Shown: positions 27,201 to 36,063 of the stretch, piece after piece
Layout of the letters: every line of letters begins with the position of its first letter
Position numbering within the stretch: position 1 is the stretch's first letter
From: Planctomycetota bacterium
GTDB taxonomy: Bacteria > Planctomycetota > Planctomycetia > Pirellulales > Lacipirellulaceae
Direction of reading: 5' to 3'
NCBI GenBank assembly: GCA_013286045.1
Contig: JABDGM010000006.1
Location: 1-64,000 of the forward strand
Length of the DNA stretch: 64,000 bases
The notes under the pieces: model-generated
Databases searched by the model: none
What the model saw: only the letters and a program-made list of their open reading frames with translations
What the model was told of the DNA's origin: nothing
Made by a program: the position numbers and the translations under genes

Positions 27201-28675
27201 AGCGCCGAAATACGCGAATTCCGCCGACCGCGCAATCGATGATGAATTTGATCGCGGTGAAGGTACGCTCCGGTGCGATTACCGGCGGCGATCCCCTCGC
27301 TTAACATCGCAACGACTTCATCAAAATTGCGGCGATCAAGATTGCAATATGGCCACGCTTCGCGACACATGGCATAGAGGTCATCCTCCTGCCACTCGTC
27401 GCATGCCACAGCTGCTACAATTTGCTGTGCTAAAATATCTAGCGGCGCGGTTGGAATCTCTACGCGATCCAATCGTCCTCGCTTTACGGCTCGAACAAGT
27501 GCGAGCGATTCGAGCAGCTCATCGCGGGTTAAGGCAAATAGTCGCCCCTTAGGCACTCGGCCCAGGGCATGCCCGGCGCGTCCCACACGCTGCAAAAAAG
27601 TGGCGATCGAGCGTGGCGACCCGATTTGGCAGACCAAGTCGATGTAGCCAATATCAATTCCCAGTTCGAGCGATGCCGTCGCCACGATCGCTTTCAGTTG
27701 GCCCGCTTTGAGCTGCTCCTCCGCTCTCAATCGCGTCTCGCGCGAGAGACTGCCGTGGTGACTCGCGATCGACCCCTTCCCGAGCTTCTCCTCAAGGAAA
27801 TGCGTTACGCGCTCGGCCAGTCGCCGCGTGTTTACAAATACGAGCGTGCTTCGATGACTGTTGATCAGCTCGCACAATCGTGCGTAAATCTCCTGCCAGG
27901 TTTCCACCGAACACACCGCCGATAGCTCGCTTGGCGGCACTTCCACGGCTAAATCCAGCTCGCGCACGTGACCGATGTCGATCACACGGCAATTCGAAGA
28001 ACCATCGGCTCCGATATTAGCCGAACCGACGAGGAATCGAGCGATATCTTCAATCGGCCGTTGAGTGGCTGACAGCCCGATTCGCGTCGGCCGCTTGCTA
28101 CATAAATGATCCAACCTGGCCAGCGAGAGCGTTAAATGCGATCCTCGCTTATCGCGCGCAAGCGCGTGGATTTCGTCGACAATTACGGTGCGGACATTGC
28201 GCAAAATCTCCCGACTTTTAGCGCTCGTGAGCAACAGATAGAACGATTCGGGCGTTGTTACCAGGATATGCGGCGCTTTTCGGAGCATCGCCTGCCGGTC
28301 TTTGGCCGGCGTATCGCCTGTCCTGACTGCGACGCGAATTGGCAGCGGGTCTGCCCCGGCCGCGATGGCGATTTGATGAATCTCCGCCAGTGGCTCCTGC
28401 AGATTTCGATGGATGTCGTTGCTTAGCGCCTTCAGTGGCGAAACGTAAACTACCTGCGTCTCATCCGGCAACGTTCGGTCGAGCGATTGGCGAAGCAATT
28501 GATCGATCGATGCAAGAAACGCGGCCAGCGTCTTGCCTGAACCGGTCGGAGCGGCCAGCAGCGTGTGGTTTCCGCCAACAATGGCCGGCCAGCTCTGCGC
28601 CTGCGCTTCGCTCGGCGCAGAGAATCGGCTCGCAAACCATTCACGTATAAAGGGATGGAAATACTCGAGCGGCAT
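24296..28675 (-). CDS. lhr: Lhr-family DEAD/DEAH ATP-dependent helicase
   Basis: The 1459-residue protein is of the size and order of bacterial Lhr. The helicase core comes first: Walker A 'AAPTGSGKTLAAFL' (K48), DEIH box at 167-170, 'IGLSATQRPIEDIARFLVG' as motif III, and 'FLQRVGRAGHALG' as motif VI near 360. The DEAD_assoc and Lhr-CTD regions with winged-helix parts follow and fill the remaining about 1000 residues. Lhr is a 3'-5' translocating helicase linked to DNA repair; in mycobacteria it is induced by mitomycin C. Here it stands alone as a monocistronic minus-strand gene, 5-6 kb from the imu mutagenesis cassette. The C-terminal half is conserved enough ('LTNLMPSQLDDALRELAALG', 'WGVLARAYRRLEMRGEIRGG') to place it in the long form, not the short Lhr-core form. 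Confidence 0.92.
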   Translation of the reverse strand: MPLEYFHPFIREWFASRFSAPSEAQAQSWPAIVGGNHTLLAAPTGSGKTLAAFLASIDQLLRQSLDRTLPDETQVVYVSPLKALSNDIHRNLQEPLAEIHQIAIAAGADPLPIRVAVRTGDTPAKDRQAMLRKAPHILVTTPESFYLLLTSAKSREILRNVRTVIVDEIHALARDKRGSHLTLSLARLDHLCSKRPTRIGLSATQRPIEDIARFLVGSANIGADGSSNCRVIDIGHVRELDLAVEVPPSELSAVCSVETWQEIYARLCELINSHRSTLVFVNTRRLAERVTHFLEEKLGKGSIASHHGSLSRETRLRAEEQLKAGQLKAIVATASLELGIDIGYIDLVCQIGSPRSIATFLQRVGRAGHALGRVPKGRLFALTRDELLESLALVRAVKRGRLDRVEIPTAPLDILAQQIVAAVACDEWQEDDLYAMCREAWPYCNLDRRNFDEVVAMLSEGIAAGNRTGAYLHRDQIHHRLRGRRNSRISALTSGGAIPEMADYRVVTEGDRTFVGTLNEDFAMESQTGNVFQLGNTSWRILYVRGGEVTVRDAHGAPATVPFWLGEAPGRTPELSQEFSELREEIWEQAEGSNDRAVSWLQKETGANEWAAQQAVAYVAAQGGAIGVIPSQRRVVFERFFDESGGMQLVIHAPFGARINRAWGLALRKCFCRNFDFELQAIADDNGIVLAMGPQQSFPLEQMLSLLEPSIAESVLTQALLAAPMFGVRWRWNVTRALAVLRLRGGKKVPPYLQRFRAEDLLTSVFPMQTACFEHRTGDLEPPNHPLVRQTVHDCLNEVMDYSRWMDILRDIESGKIQLIGRDTREPSPFSHQLVNSNVYTFLDDAPIEERRARAVAVRRTFRADDVRDLGQLDPAAIDQVRSDAWPIVRDADELHDVLLSTGAMPETECGDWLEFFSELETRQRAIRREVTDGPVLWIATERWPIVNAAVGLANGETPAALPESLQAGVSKDEACSFLVRGRLEIVGPVRAERIASDLGLSTENAQIALEHLELAGFVLRGHFTPGAKEVEWCERRLLARIHRQTMDRLRRQIAPVDEIAFMRFLLEYQGVVGDHPAGEHAAKNVIGRLQGFEAPLGAWEHDLLPARLAYDPDELDCLFAKGEVAWGRLEPPQMRDESRGVRLTRSTPISLVLRNDLNWLLPTEREISVGIARWDAQAVYEALKSHGALFFGDLLSLTNLMPSQLDDALRELAALGMVTADGFAAIRSIGVKSKHAAGRKRRTVRTGQRGNYSHSGRWSLFPPFVQAVDADARTEKWAWLLLRRYGVMFRDLVGRESLAPPWGVLARAYRRLEMRGEIRGGRFVAGVGGEQFALPEAVEQLRKFRDQPREVEWAVVSAVDPLNLIGVLTKGAKVPAVRGNRLAFRNGQPIGIRDGGEIRWLADVETEVRDKAERLLTIPPLSGPRAARERFELKDFDVALLADIGGGSVGGPREINTL

Positions 28676-28729
28676 TCCAACATTATAGGCGCGTCCACGC
28701 GCCGGGGCAGCCGCCCAGCACTCGCAAGG

Positions 28730-30103
28730 CTATCCTTTCATCACCTCGAATTTGCCCGGAACCGGTACAGGATAAAATCCGTCCTTGTCCGGCACGACGG
28801 AGGGCATCGCCGCGAAGTCATAAGATTGCGGCGAAAGATCGATACCCTTCTTAAGCGCATCTTCCCACTTAACTGCCTTGCCGGAATATGTTGCCATCCG
28901 GCCTAAGATCGCCGTCATTGTGGATTCAGCGCCGTATTGCACTTCGTTATAGATTTGCCCGTCGCGTAACGCGGCAAATAAGTCGTGGTGCTCCTGATGG
29001 TGGTTGTCGAGCTTCGGTCCAGGGCTCTTCCACTTGCCGTCCTTCGTAATGATCAAACCACCGGCGGTGTCGTCGATATCGAGCGTTCCCTTCGAGCCGT
29101 GTGCGTGCTCGCGAACTTCGGAATCGCAATCCGGCATGTGTCGGCATTGGCTGAACATCTTCGTCCCGTCGGCAAAAGTGTATTCCACGGCGTGATGGTC
29201 GAAGATTTGACCGTACTCTTTGCCTGTCCGCACTTGCCGCCCGCCCATGCCTTGTGCCATGACCGGATGAGCGCCGTGAATCCAGGTACCGACGTCCAAA
29301 TTGTGAATATGCTGCTCGACGATATGATCGCCGCAAAGCCACGTGAAGTAATACCAATTGCGCATTTGGTATTCCATTTCCGTCTGCTCGGGCTTGCGCG
29401 GGCGAACCCAGAGCCCATGATCGTTCCAATACACGCGTGTGCAAATCAAGTCGCCGATCGCGCCGTCGTGAATTCGCTTGATGGTTTCCACGTAGCGCGG
29501 ATCATGCCGGCGTTGCAAACCAACGGCTACCATCAGGTTCTTTTCTTTGGCCTTTTCGTTGGTCGCAAGGACACGACGGATTCCAGGCGCATCGGTCGCC
29601 AGTGGCTTTTCCATGAATATGTGCTTGCCGGCCTCGACAGCCGCATCGAAATGGATCGGCCGAAAATGCGGCGGCGTAGCGATCACCATCAGGTCAACAC
29701 CGCTGTCGATCGCTTGGTGATAGGCATCGAAGCCCGAAAACTGTCGCTCCGCCGGTACGTTGACCGTGGAATCTTTGAACAGAGGATCCCCATCGCGCCG
29801 ACCACGTTCCACCGCTTTGTTGACGTTATCTAAACAAGCCTGCACGTTATCGGGGAACGCGTCCGCCATCGCCCACAGCGTGACTTTTCCTTTGGTGGCG
29901 AGTGCCTGAGTAGCCGCTCCAGTGCCACGTCCACCGCAGCCGATCAGCGCGATTTTGATTTCGTCGCTGCCGCCTGGGTGTGCGCCCCGCGCAATCCGGG
30001 CGCTAACGCCCGTTAGTACGACCCCCCCCACCAATGCCGATGACGTCTTCAAAAAAGTGCGACGTGAAGAATCGGCACCGATTTGATCGCTATTCTCGAA
30101 CAT
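28730..30103 (-). CDS. Tat-exported Gfo/Idh/MocA family oxidoreductase
   Basis: The 457-residue protein begins with a twin-arginine signal: 'SSRRTFLKTSSALVGG' followed by a hydrophobic stretch to about residue 40. The Rossmann domain follows with 'IKIALIGCGGRGTGAATQAL', and the family motif 'IFMEKPLATDAPG' lies near residue 165. Planctomycetes encode many such exported oxidoreductases. Known relatives oxidise or reduce sugars and inositols with tightly bound NAD(P), but the substrate of this one is unknown. It lies 55 nt upstream of the Lhr gene in the same direction, with a separate-looking function. Export of a folded, cofactor-loaded enzyme explains the Tat route. Confidence 0.9.
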   Translation of the reverse strand: MFENSDQIGADSSRRTFLKTSSALVGGVVLTGVSARIARGAHPGGSDEIKIALIGCGGRGTGAATQALATKGKVTLWAMADAFPDNVQACLDNVNKAVERGRRDGDPLFKDSTVNVPAERQFSGFDAYHQAIDSGVDLMVIATPPHFRPIHFDAAVEAGKHIFMEKPLATDAPGIRRVLATNEKAKEKNLMVAVGLQRRHDPRYVETIKRIHDGAIGDLICTRVYWNDHGLWVRPRKPEQTEMEYQMRNWYYFTWLCGDHIVEQHIHNLDVGTWIHGAHPVMAQGMGGRQVRTGKEYGQIFDHHAVEYTFADGTKMFSQCRHMPDCDSEVREHAHGSKGTLDIDDTAGGLIITKDGKWKSPGPKLDNHHQEHHDLFAALRDGQIYNEVQYGAESTMTAILGRMATYSGKAVKWEDALKKGIDLSPQSYDFAAMPSVVPDKDGFYPVPVPGKFEVMKG

Positions 30104-30252
30104 ATTGAACTCCGCTTGTGAATTGGGGGCGGTGGGACACCAGAGCGGTGAATCGCCAACCGAAGGTGGGATGCGTTCAATATACCTGCCGATTAAACGG
30201 ATGCGAAGAGTTGAACAAGTTCTGCGATAATGCCTGGCTGTGTTTTGTTTCC

Positions 30253-33200
30253 CTATCGAAAATCCCGGGCCTTTACATCGAATTCTTTGAGCGCATCGCC
30301 CAACGGCTCGATCCGGTTTACGACCACATGAATCACCTTCGTGACGTCAGCATCCACAGTTTGGATGCGCCCGTGTGCGATCCACGCCCGGGCACGGCGG
30401 GCAACTCGATAGAAGCGATCCCACGTTTGACGATGGACGACCAAATTCACCGTACCCGTTTCGTCCTCCAAGGTCACAAACGTGATGCCCTTCGCCGTGC
30501 CCGGCCTTTGACGCAGCAATACTATGCCGGCGACGACTACTGGCGACTCGTTCGAGAGTTCGCCCAAACGCTGTGCCGGTGTGATCCCTAATCGCTGTAA
30601 CTGCTTGCGATAAAACGAAATCGGATGCGCCCGCAACGACAAACCCGCCGTACGATAATCGGCAACTACCTGTTCATATAATTGCATCGGAGGCAACGTC
30701 TCCAGAATTGGTTCTTCGCTCGTTTGCTCGTCATCCCACTTATTAGCTCCAATAGCCGATGACCTACGGTCACCGGAGCCCGGACGGCGTGGCCGTCCGG
30801 CTATCGATTCTTTACCCCCACTATCAAACAACGGCATCGCGCGTCGTTTCTTGTCCTGGCCGAGCGCCTGCCACAATGCTTGCCGTCGTTCAGCACCAAG
30901 CGAGACAAAAGCATCTGCTTCCGCCAAGCGTTTTATTTTTGCTTGCCCCAATCCAGTGCGGCGTGCGAAGTCATCGAGCGATAAAAACGGCCCTGCCTCT
31001 CGAGCATTTTCGATCGCCTTGCTAGCCGCTTCACCCAAGCCATTGAGTATCCGAAATCCCAACCGCAGTTGTGGGTCATTTTTCTCCGTCGCCGCTTCCT
31101 CTTTTTCCAAAATACAGTCCCAGCGACTCCAATTCACATCGACTGGCCGCACCACGACACCGTGTTCTCGCGCATCGCGTATGAGTTGGGCAGGTTGATA
31201 AAAACCCATCGGCTGACTGTTAATCATCGCCGCCGCGAACGCTGCTGGGTAATGGTGCTTCAACCACGCCGAGACATACACCAGCAGCGCGAAGCTCGCT
31301 GCGTGCGATTCCGGAAAACCATATTCGCCAAATCCCTCGATTTGCTGATACACCCGATCAGCAAACTCTCGTGGCAAATGGTTCGCTTTCATACCGGCAC
31401 GAAGCTTCTCCTGAAATTGGCTGATCAAGCCGGGCCTGCGCCAGGCGGCCATCGCTCGCCGGAGTTGATCGGCTTCCCCAGCCGAAAACCCAGCGGCAAC
31501 GATTACGAGCCGCATAGCCTGCTCTTGAAAAATGGGTATGCCGAGCGTTTTTTTTAACACTTCGCGAATTGCGTCGTTGGGGTAGGTGACTTCCTCCTTT
31601 TCTGCTCGTCGCAACAGATACGGATGCACCATATTTCCCTGAATCGGCCCCGGCCGCACGATCGCTACTTCGATCACTAAATCGTAGAACGTTCGCGGCT
31701 TCAACCGCGGCAACATCGACATCTGTGCTCGGCTCTCGATCTGAAACACGCCAATCGTATCGGCACGGCAGATCATGTCGTACACACCTTTGTCATTTGG
31801 CGAGATGGTCGCCAGCGTTAACGCGCGGCCATAGTGCGATTGCACCAAGCCGAAACACTTTTGAATTGCTGTTAGCATTCCGAGGCATAGACAATCGACC
31901 TTCAAAATACCGAGCTCATCGAGGTCGTCTTTGTCCCATTCGATGACCGTGCGGTCCTCCATCGCCGCGTTTTCAATTGGCACCATTTCGCACAGCGGCC
32001 CCTGTGTCATCACCATTCCACCGACATGCTGCGATAAATGCCGCGGAAAACCGATGATTTCATTAACACAATAAATCAGCCGCTGGCCCAAGTCGGATGC
32101 CGGATCGATTCCCACATCCTGGCAGCGACGCACGAATTTCGGATCTTGTGTGTGCCCTTCGATGTTCTTAGCTAGCGCATCAACTCGATCGAGCGATAGC
32201 CCTAACGCCTTCCCGACATCGCGAATCGCCGAACGCGTGCAATACGTGATCACTGTCGCGGCGAGCCCGGCCCGCTCGCGGCCGTATTTTTCATATAGAT
32301 ACTGCAGCACTTCCTCGCGTCGCTCGTGTTCGAAGTCGACGTCGATGTCCGGCACCTCATTCCGCTCGCGGCTAATAAATCGCTCAAAAAGCAGATCGAT
32401 CTCCGTGGGATTGACGGAGGTCACGCCCAAGCAATAGCACACCACCGAATTCGCCGCCGATCCCCTACCCTGACACAAAATCTTTCGCGATCGAGCAAAC
32501 CGTACCAAGTCTTGGACGGTGAGAAAGTACGCTTCGTAATGCAGTTCGCCGATCAGCTGCAATTCCGATTCAATTTGCTGCTGCACTGTTTCCGGCACTC
32601 CGTCCGGATACCGTTCGGTCGCGCCTTTCCATGTGAGCTGCTTCAAATACTCGAGCGGCGTTTGCCCCGCAGGCGCAAGCTCAGCCGGATACTCGTACTT
32701 CAACTGATCGAGGGAGAAGCGGCACCGTTCGGCAATTTCCACAGTCCGCGCGATCGCATCTGGCGCTGTGGCGAAGAGCTCGCGAATAACATTGAGCGGT
32801 CGCAAGTGCCGCTCAGCGTTTGGAAAAAGCAGCGTCCCTTCGGCCGCGGCGACTGTAGTGCCATGCCGAATCGCGGTCAGCACATCGTGCAGCACCATTC
32901 TCCGGGACAGATGGTAATGAACGTCCCCCGCGGCCACGAGTGGCAGATCGGCCTTACGTGAAAACTCCTGCAACCAAGCTAATCGCGCGCGATCATCCGC
33001 CCCGCGCACGAGTTCTGCTAATAAATAACACCGATCCCCAAATATCTCGCGGTAGATCGCAGCCTCCGGCTCTGCCGGGGGTTTATCACGTACGATTCGC
33101 AACCCGGAATCTGACTCAGGGTCGCTAACTATTGCGTCCTCGTAAATCTCCGGCAGAGCCGAGGGCTGAACGCCGGCGATCAGCCCTTCGTTGAATTCCG

Positions 33201-33534
33201 TGATGTCGTTTAATACCAGCGCGCACTCACCTTTCGGCGCCTGCCGCCGGCCGCGCGTTAGTAGCCGACATAACCGTCCGTAGCTGGCTCGATCGGTCGC
33301 CCATAACACCACCGGCAACGCATCGCTCGGCGTAATTTCCGCCCCGATAATGAGCGGCAATCCCACGTCTTTGGCCGCCATGTGCGCTCGCACCACGCCC
33401 GCCAAACTGTTTCGATCCGTCACTGCGAGGGCGCTGTACCCAAGCTCCTTCGCTCCCTCGACCAACTCATTGGCATGCGATGCGCCTTCCAAAAACGAAA
33501 AGTTCGTTTTGCAATGTAGCTCTGCGTATTGCAT
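30253..33534 (-). CDS. dnaE2: Error-prone DNA polymerase DnaE2 (ImuC)
   Basis: The 1093-residue C-family polymerase starts with a PHP domain, 'MQYAELHCKTNFSFLEGASH'. The palm holds 'CQGRGSAANSVVCYCLGV' and the catalytic aspartates in 'NEVPDIDVDFEHERREEVL'. The finger and beta-binding regions follow, with an OB fold near the C-terminus ('VVVAGIVLLRQRPGTAKGI'). Length and the lack of a long tau-binding tail match DnaE2 rather than the replicative DnaE1. It performs translesion synthesis as part of the ImuA-ImuB-DnaE2 mutasome under SOS control. It is the third gene of a three-gene minus-strand cassette, 28 nt after imuB. Completeness of all motifs suggests it is active. Confidence 0.93.
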   Translation of the reverse strand: MQYAELHCKTNFSFLEGASHANELVEGAKELGYSALAVTDRNSLAGVVRAHMAAKDVGLPLIIGAEITPSDALPVVLWATDRASYGRLCRLLTRGRRQAPKGECALVLNDITEFNEGLIAGVQPSALPEIYEDAIVSDPESDSGLRIVRDKPPAEPEAAIYREIFGDRCYLLAELVRGADDRARLAWLQEFSRKADLPLVAAGDVHYHLSRRMVLHDVLTAIRHGTTVAAAEGTLLFPNAERHLRPLNVIRELFATAPDAIARTVEIAERCRFSLDQLKYEYPAELAPAGQTPLEYLKQLTWKGATERYPDGVPETVQQQIESELQLIGELHYEAYFLTVQDLVRFARSRKILCQGRGSAANSVVCYCLGVTSVNPTEIDLLFERFISRERNEVPDIDVDFEHERREEVLQYLYEKYGRERAGLAATVITYCTRSAIRDVGKALGLSLDRVDALAKNIEGHTQDPKFVRRCQDVGIDPASDLGQRLIYCVNEIIGFPRHLSQHVGGMVMTQGPLCEMVPIENAAMEDRTVIEWDKDDLDELGILKVDCLCLGMLTAIQKCFGLVQSHYGRALTLATISPNDKGVYDMICRADTIGVFQIESRAQMSMLPRLKPRTFYDLVIEVAIVRPGPIQGNMVHPYLLRRAEKEEVTYPNDAIREVLKKTLGIPIFQEQAMRLVIVAAGFSAGEADQLRRAMAAWRRPGLISQFQEKLRAGMKANHLPREFADRVYQQIEGFGEYGFPESHAASFALLVYVSAWLKHHYPAAFAAAMINSQPMGFYQPAQLIRDAREHGVVVRPVDVNWSRWDCILEKEEAATEKNDPQLRLGFRILNGLGEAASKAIENAREAGPFLSLDDFARRTGLGQAKIKRLAEADAFVSLGAERRQALWQALGQDKKRRAMPLFDSGGKESIAGRPRRPGSGDRRSSAIGANKWDDEQTSEEPILETLPPMQLYEQVVADYRTAGLSLRAHPISFYRKQLQRLGITPAQRLGELSNESPVVVAGIVLLRQRPGTAKGITFVTLEDETGTVNLVVHRQTWDRFYRVARRARAWIAHGRIQTVDADVTKVIHVVVNRIEPLGDALKEFDVKARDFR

Positions 33535-33562
33535 CGGAAGTCAATCGTTCCTCTTGACCCAC

Positions 33563-35107
33563 TCATTCAAAAATCCCATGGAGAAACCACCGCTGGTCCA
33601 CAAGTCGCTCAAATATCCAAAAGTGGCGGCTCGATTCGGTGGTCACACGGTAATAATCTCGCCGTACTGTCGGCCCGCGCCACCATAATGTTTCGATCCG
33701 CTCTGGTCCCACACACCGGATAACTTGCTCGCGACGCTTTTCCAGCCACACAAACTGCGGAGGACCATCGGGCGCAACACCTTCCACTTCTATCGCTTGA
33801 GGCTTTGAGCACAACACCAACGGGCGCGCGGGAATGCTAACAGACGATGACTGCGGAGATGAATGGCCTCTTTTGGTTACTTGTTTCAGTGCCTGCTTGT
33901 TTTTTCCCAATACCGCTGTCCATTTCACCGCCCGCTCGGGAACTGGGCTCGCACGCGGCTCCGCCCGCAACACGCTTTCGTAGCCCAACCGGCTTCCAAG
34001 CCGATTTACCAACACAGCGAGTTGATGCGGATCGGTCGGCCAGCAATCTGCGAACAATTCGCCCTGCCGCTCGCCGAGCCGCCCCACCACCGCAGCTCGA
34101 AGTTCAATCCGATCCACTTCGCTTCTTAGTTGCACGCGCTCCAAGTGCAGTTCGATAAGCTCCAGTAATTGCCGCGCATTCGCCGAAGGTTGCAACAATC
34201 CAACCTCGAACTGCTGAGGCGTGCAGCCCGCGGAACAAAATGACCCTATCAGCAGCACTGCTCCCTGATCTCGCGAGGTTAACTGCCCTGCTAACTGTTC
34301 CACTAATTGCTCGAAAACGTACAACAGCACAGTTCGATCAGCCGTTGGCTCTTCCAGCACGTGACTGGCTTCCAACGCTGCCGACGGGCGCCGCGGTTCG
34401 ATCAACTCCCGTCCCGCGCCTGTCAATTGATCGAGCCGCAGCAACAACTTCTCGCCAAATCGGGATACCAACCCCTCACGCGGAAGCGCCTTCAATTGGT
34501 CCACGGTTTCGATGCCCAATTCTTGCAGCAGCCCGGCCGCCTCCTCAGAAATCCGCAATGATTCCACGGGCAGGATAAATGACGAATGCTTGGATGACTC
34601 ACCCGCCCCTTCCATGTTGTTAGTCAAAGCTTCATCGAAGTGTGTTGCCGCCCAAGCGGCTCCCACCGTATCCGCGACTCCTAGGCGCACCAAATACCCA
34701 CGCCGCGTGAAAAACTTTTTCACCTGCCCAACTAGCCGCGCCTCGCTCCCCCATAAATGCTCAAGGTTGCCAACGTCCAACAACAAACTCTCCGGCTCCG
34801 CCACCTCTTCAATCGCCACCCGCGGGCTGAATCGTTCGCAAGCCTCGGCGCATTTCACCAGCGCGCGGCGATCACCTTCGGGATCGTATTTCGCAACCGA
34901 CAACCCTCTTGCGAGCGCTTGCGCCTCCACAAGCGGCATGCCCGGCCGCACACCTTCCGCAGCCGCCTTCTGGCAACACACCGCGACCTCGCTGCCGCGT
35001 GGGGCACTACGCACCAGCACCATGGGCCGCCCTTTAAGCTCCGGCCGAGCGCGAACGGCTCGCTGAATCGGCCAAGTCGGTAACCACACGCAAAGGATGC
35101 GGGTCAT
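33563..35107 (-). CDS. imuB: ImuB, Y-family polymerase-like protein
   Basis: The preferred start is the ATG at 35107 (MTRILCVWLPTWPIQRAV), the conserved ImuB opening; the ORF track begins four codons earlier. The 514-residue protein has the Y-family fold, but the acidic triad is missing. The position of the usual DMDAFF is 'CVWLPTWPIQ', and the second site reads 'AEPESLLLDVG'. This is the normal state of ImuB, which acts as a clamp-binding scaffold, not a polymerase. It connects DnaE2 with the beta clamp and ImuA. It lies between imuA and dnaE2, and its start is buried 74 nt inside the imuA 3' end, an unusually long overlap that implies coupled translation. Confidence 0.9.
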   Translation of the reverse strand: MTRILCVWLPTWPIQRAVRARPELKGRPMVLVRSAPRGSEVAVCCQKAAAEGVRPGMPLVEAQALARGLSVAKYDPEGDRRALVKCAEACERFSPRVAIEEVAEPESLLLDVGNLEHLWGSEARLVGQVKKFFTRRGYLVRLGVADTVGAAWAATHFDEALTNNMEGAGESSKHSSFILPVESLRISEEAAGLLQELGIETVDQLKALPREGLVSRFGEKLLLRLDQLTGAGRELIEPRRPSAALEASHVLEEPTADRTVLLYVFEQLVEQLAGQLTSRDQGAVLLIGSFCSAGCTPQQFEVGLLQPSANARQLLELIELHLERVQLRSEVDRIELRAAVVGRLGERQGELFADCWPTDPHQLAVLVNRLGSRLGYESVLRAEPRASPVPERAVKWTAVLGKNKQALKQVTKRGHSSPQSSSVSIPARPLVLCSKPQAIEVEGVAPDGPPQFVWLEKRREQVIRCVGPERIETLWWRGPTVRRDYYRVTTESSRHFWIFERLVDQRWFLHGIFE

Positions 35108-35876
35108 ACGTAAAATCACTCTGCACAGTGTGAGCTACATCATCGATTTCCAACGTCACGGAGCCGCCTTCACGCCCACCACGACAATGCACCAGCCCAA
35201 CTTGAGCCAAACGTCCCTGGTTCGCAGTCCGTTGGCCGTTCTTCTCGTGCAACGGACTACAGACAGCCGACCACGGACTAACTTCCAATCTCACATTCGC
35301 CCACGTCGGCTGGCCGCGAGCAGCAGCGGGTCGCAACAGCACGCCCAAAGTCCGTCCAGCTTCGGCCGCTAACTGCAACCGGCGAAACGCTCGACTCTCA
35401 AGCCGCTCGAACTTCCCCCACATCGCCGCCACCACCGGTGAATGCAGCGCTTGTACCGCCGCCCACAGTTCATCCCTCACCGTCTTAGGACGCACCACGA
35501 TCAGCCGCTCCAAATCAACTCCCCACGTCGCGGCCGCCGGCGGATAAAAAGTTTGCGATCGGTCGACGACTACCAACACGCCCCCCTCTCGGCAAGCTTC
35601 GCGCGCACACAATAGCCCCAACGTTGCCGCCCCACTTCCGCTCAAACTGCTCAGCCATTCGATCATCATCCCCGGCCGCAATCCGCCCTCGGGTAATAGC
35701 CGATCGAGCGCCATCACTCCGCAAGAAAAAATGGTGGCTTCGTCGTCCTCCTTCGTAGCTCCCCACCGGCCTAATTGTTGACGTAATCCATCAACTAGCT
35801 GATCGCGCCCGTCCCGCGGCACCGGCTGTTTTGGCCACGACAAATCAGCGGATTCCGATCGAAAAACACTACTCAT
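35034..35876 (-). CDS. imuA: ImuA-like RecA-related protein
   Basis: The 280-residue protein is the first gene of the imu cassette. It has the RecA/SulA-like core seen in ImuA: 'GGLRPGMMIEWLSSLSGSGA' at the P-loop position, 'VLVVVDRSQTFYPPAAATWG' and 'LIVVRPKTVRDELWAAVQAL'. The P-loop is degenerate, with SGSGAAT in place of GKT, so ATP binding may be lost or altered. ImuA is needed for DnaE2-dependent mutagenesis and binds ImuB in other bacteria. The C-terminal 25 codons overlap the imuB coding sequence in another frame. A good promoter with an overlapping LexA-like site lies about 40-65 nt upstream. Confidence 0.85.
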   Translation of the reverse strand: MSSVFRSESADLSWPKQPVPRDGRDQLVDGLRQQLGRWGATKEDDEATIFSCGVMALDRLLPEGGLRPGMMIEWLSSLSGSGAATLGLLCAREACREGGVLVVVDRSQTFYPPAAATWGVDLERLIVVRPKTVRDELWAAVQALHSPVVAAMWGKFERLESRAFRRLQLAAEAGRTLGVLLRPAAARGQPTWANVRLEVSPWSAVCSPLHEKNGQRTANQGRLAQVGLVHCRGGREGGSVTLEIDDVAHTVQSDFTYDPHPLRVVTDLADSASRSRSAGA

Positions 35877-35915
35877 CGCGAGCCTCGGTGGATGCTAGCA
35901 CCCCTTGCCGATATA

Positions 35916-35943
35916 ACTGTACAAATGTATCGTAATACGTCAA
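35916..35943 (-). promoter_or_regulatory. Candidate promoter and LexA-like operator of the imu cassette
   Basis: On the minus strand TTGACG (35943-35938) and TACAGT (35921-35916) are separated by 16 nt, a reasonable sigma-70 pair about 40 nt upstream of the imuA start. The -10 element and spacer are overlapped by GATACATTTGTACA (35931-35918). Read on the plus strand, TGTACAAATGTATC matches 10 of 12 fixed or constrained positions of the published cyanobacterial LexA consensus RGTACNNNDGTWCB. Whether planctomycete LexA recognises such a site is not known to me. The placement is what an SOS repressor site would require. Confidence 0.5.
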
Positions 35944-36063
35944 GCGAGCTTTTTAGAAAAAGCAAAAACCTGACATAAAATAGGCGCAGAAATCGCCCGG
36001 CGAAGCAGAAAGCTTCCAAGAAAAATTACTACGAAACCGCTTGCGACAAACCTGCGGAACCGA

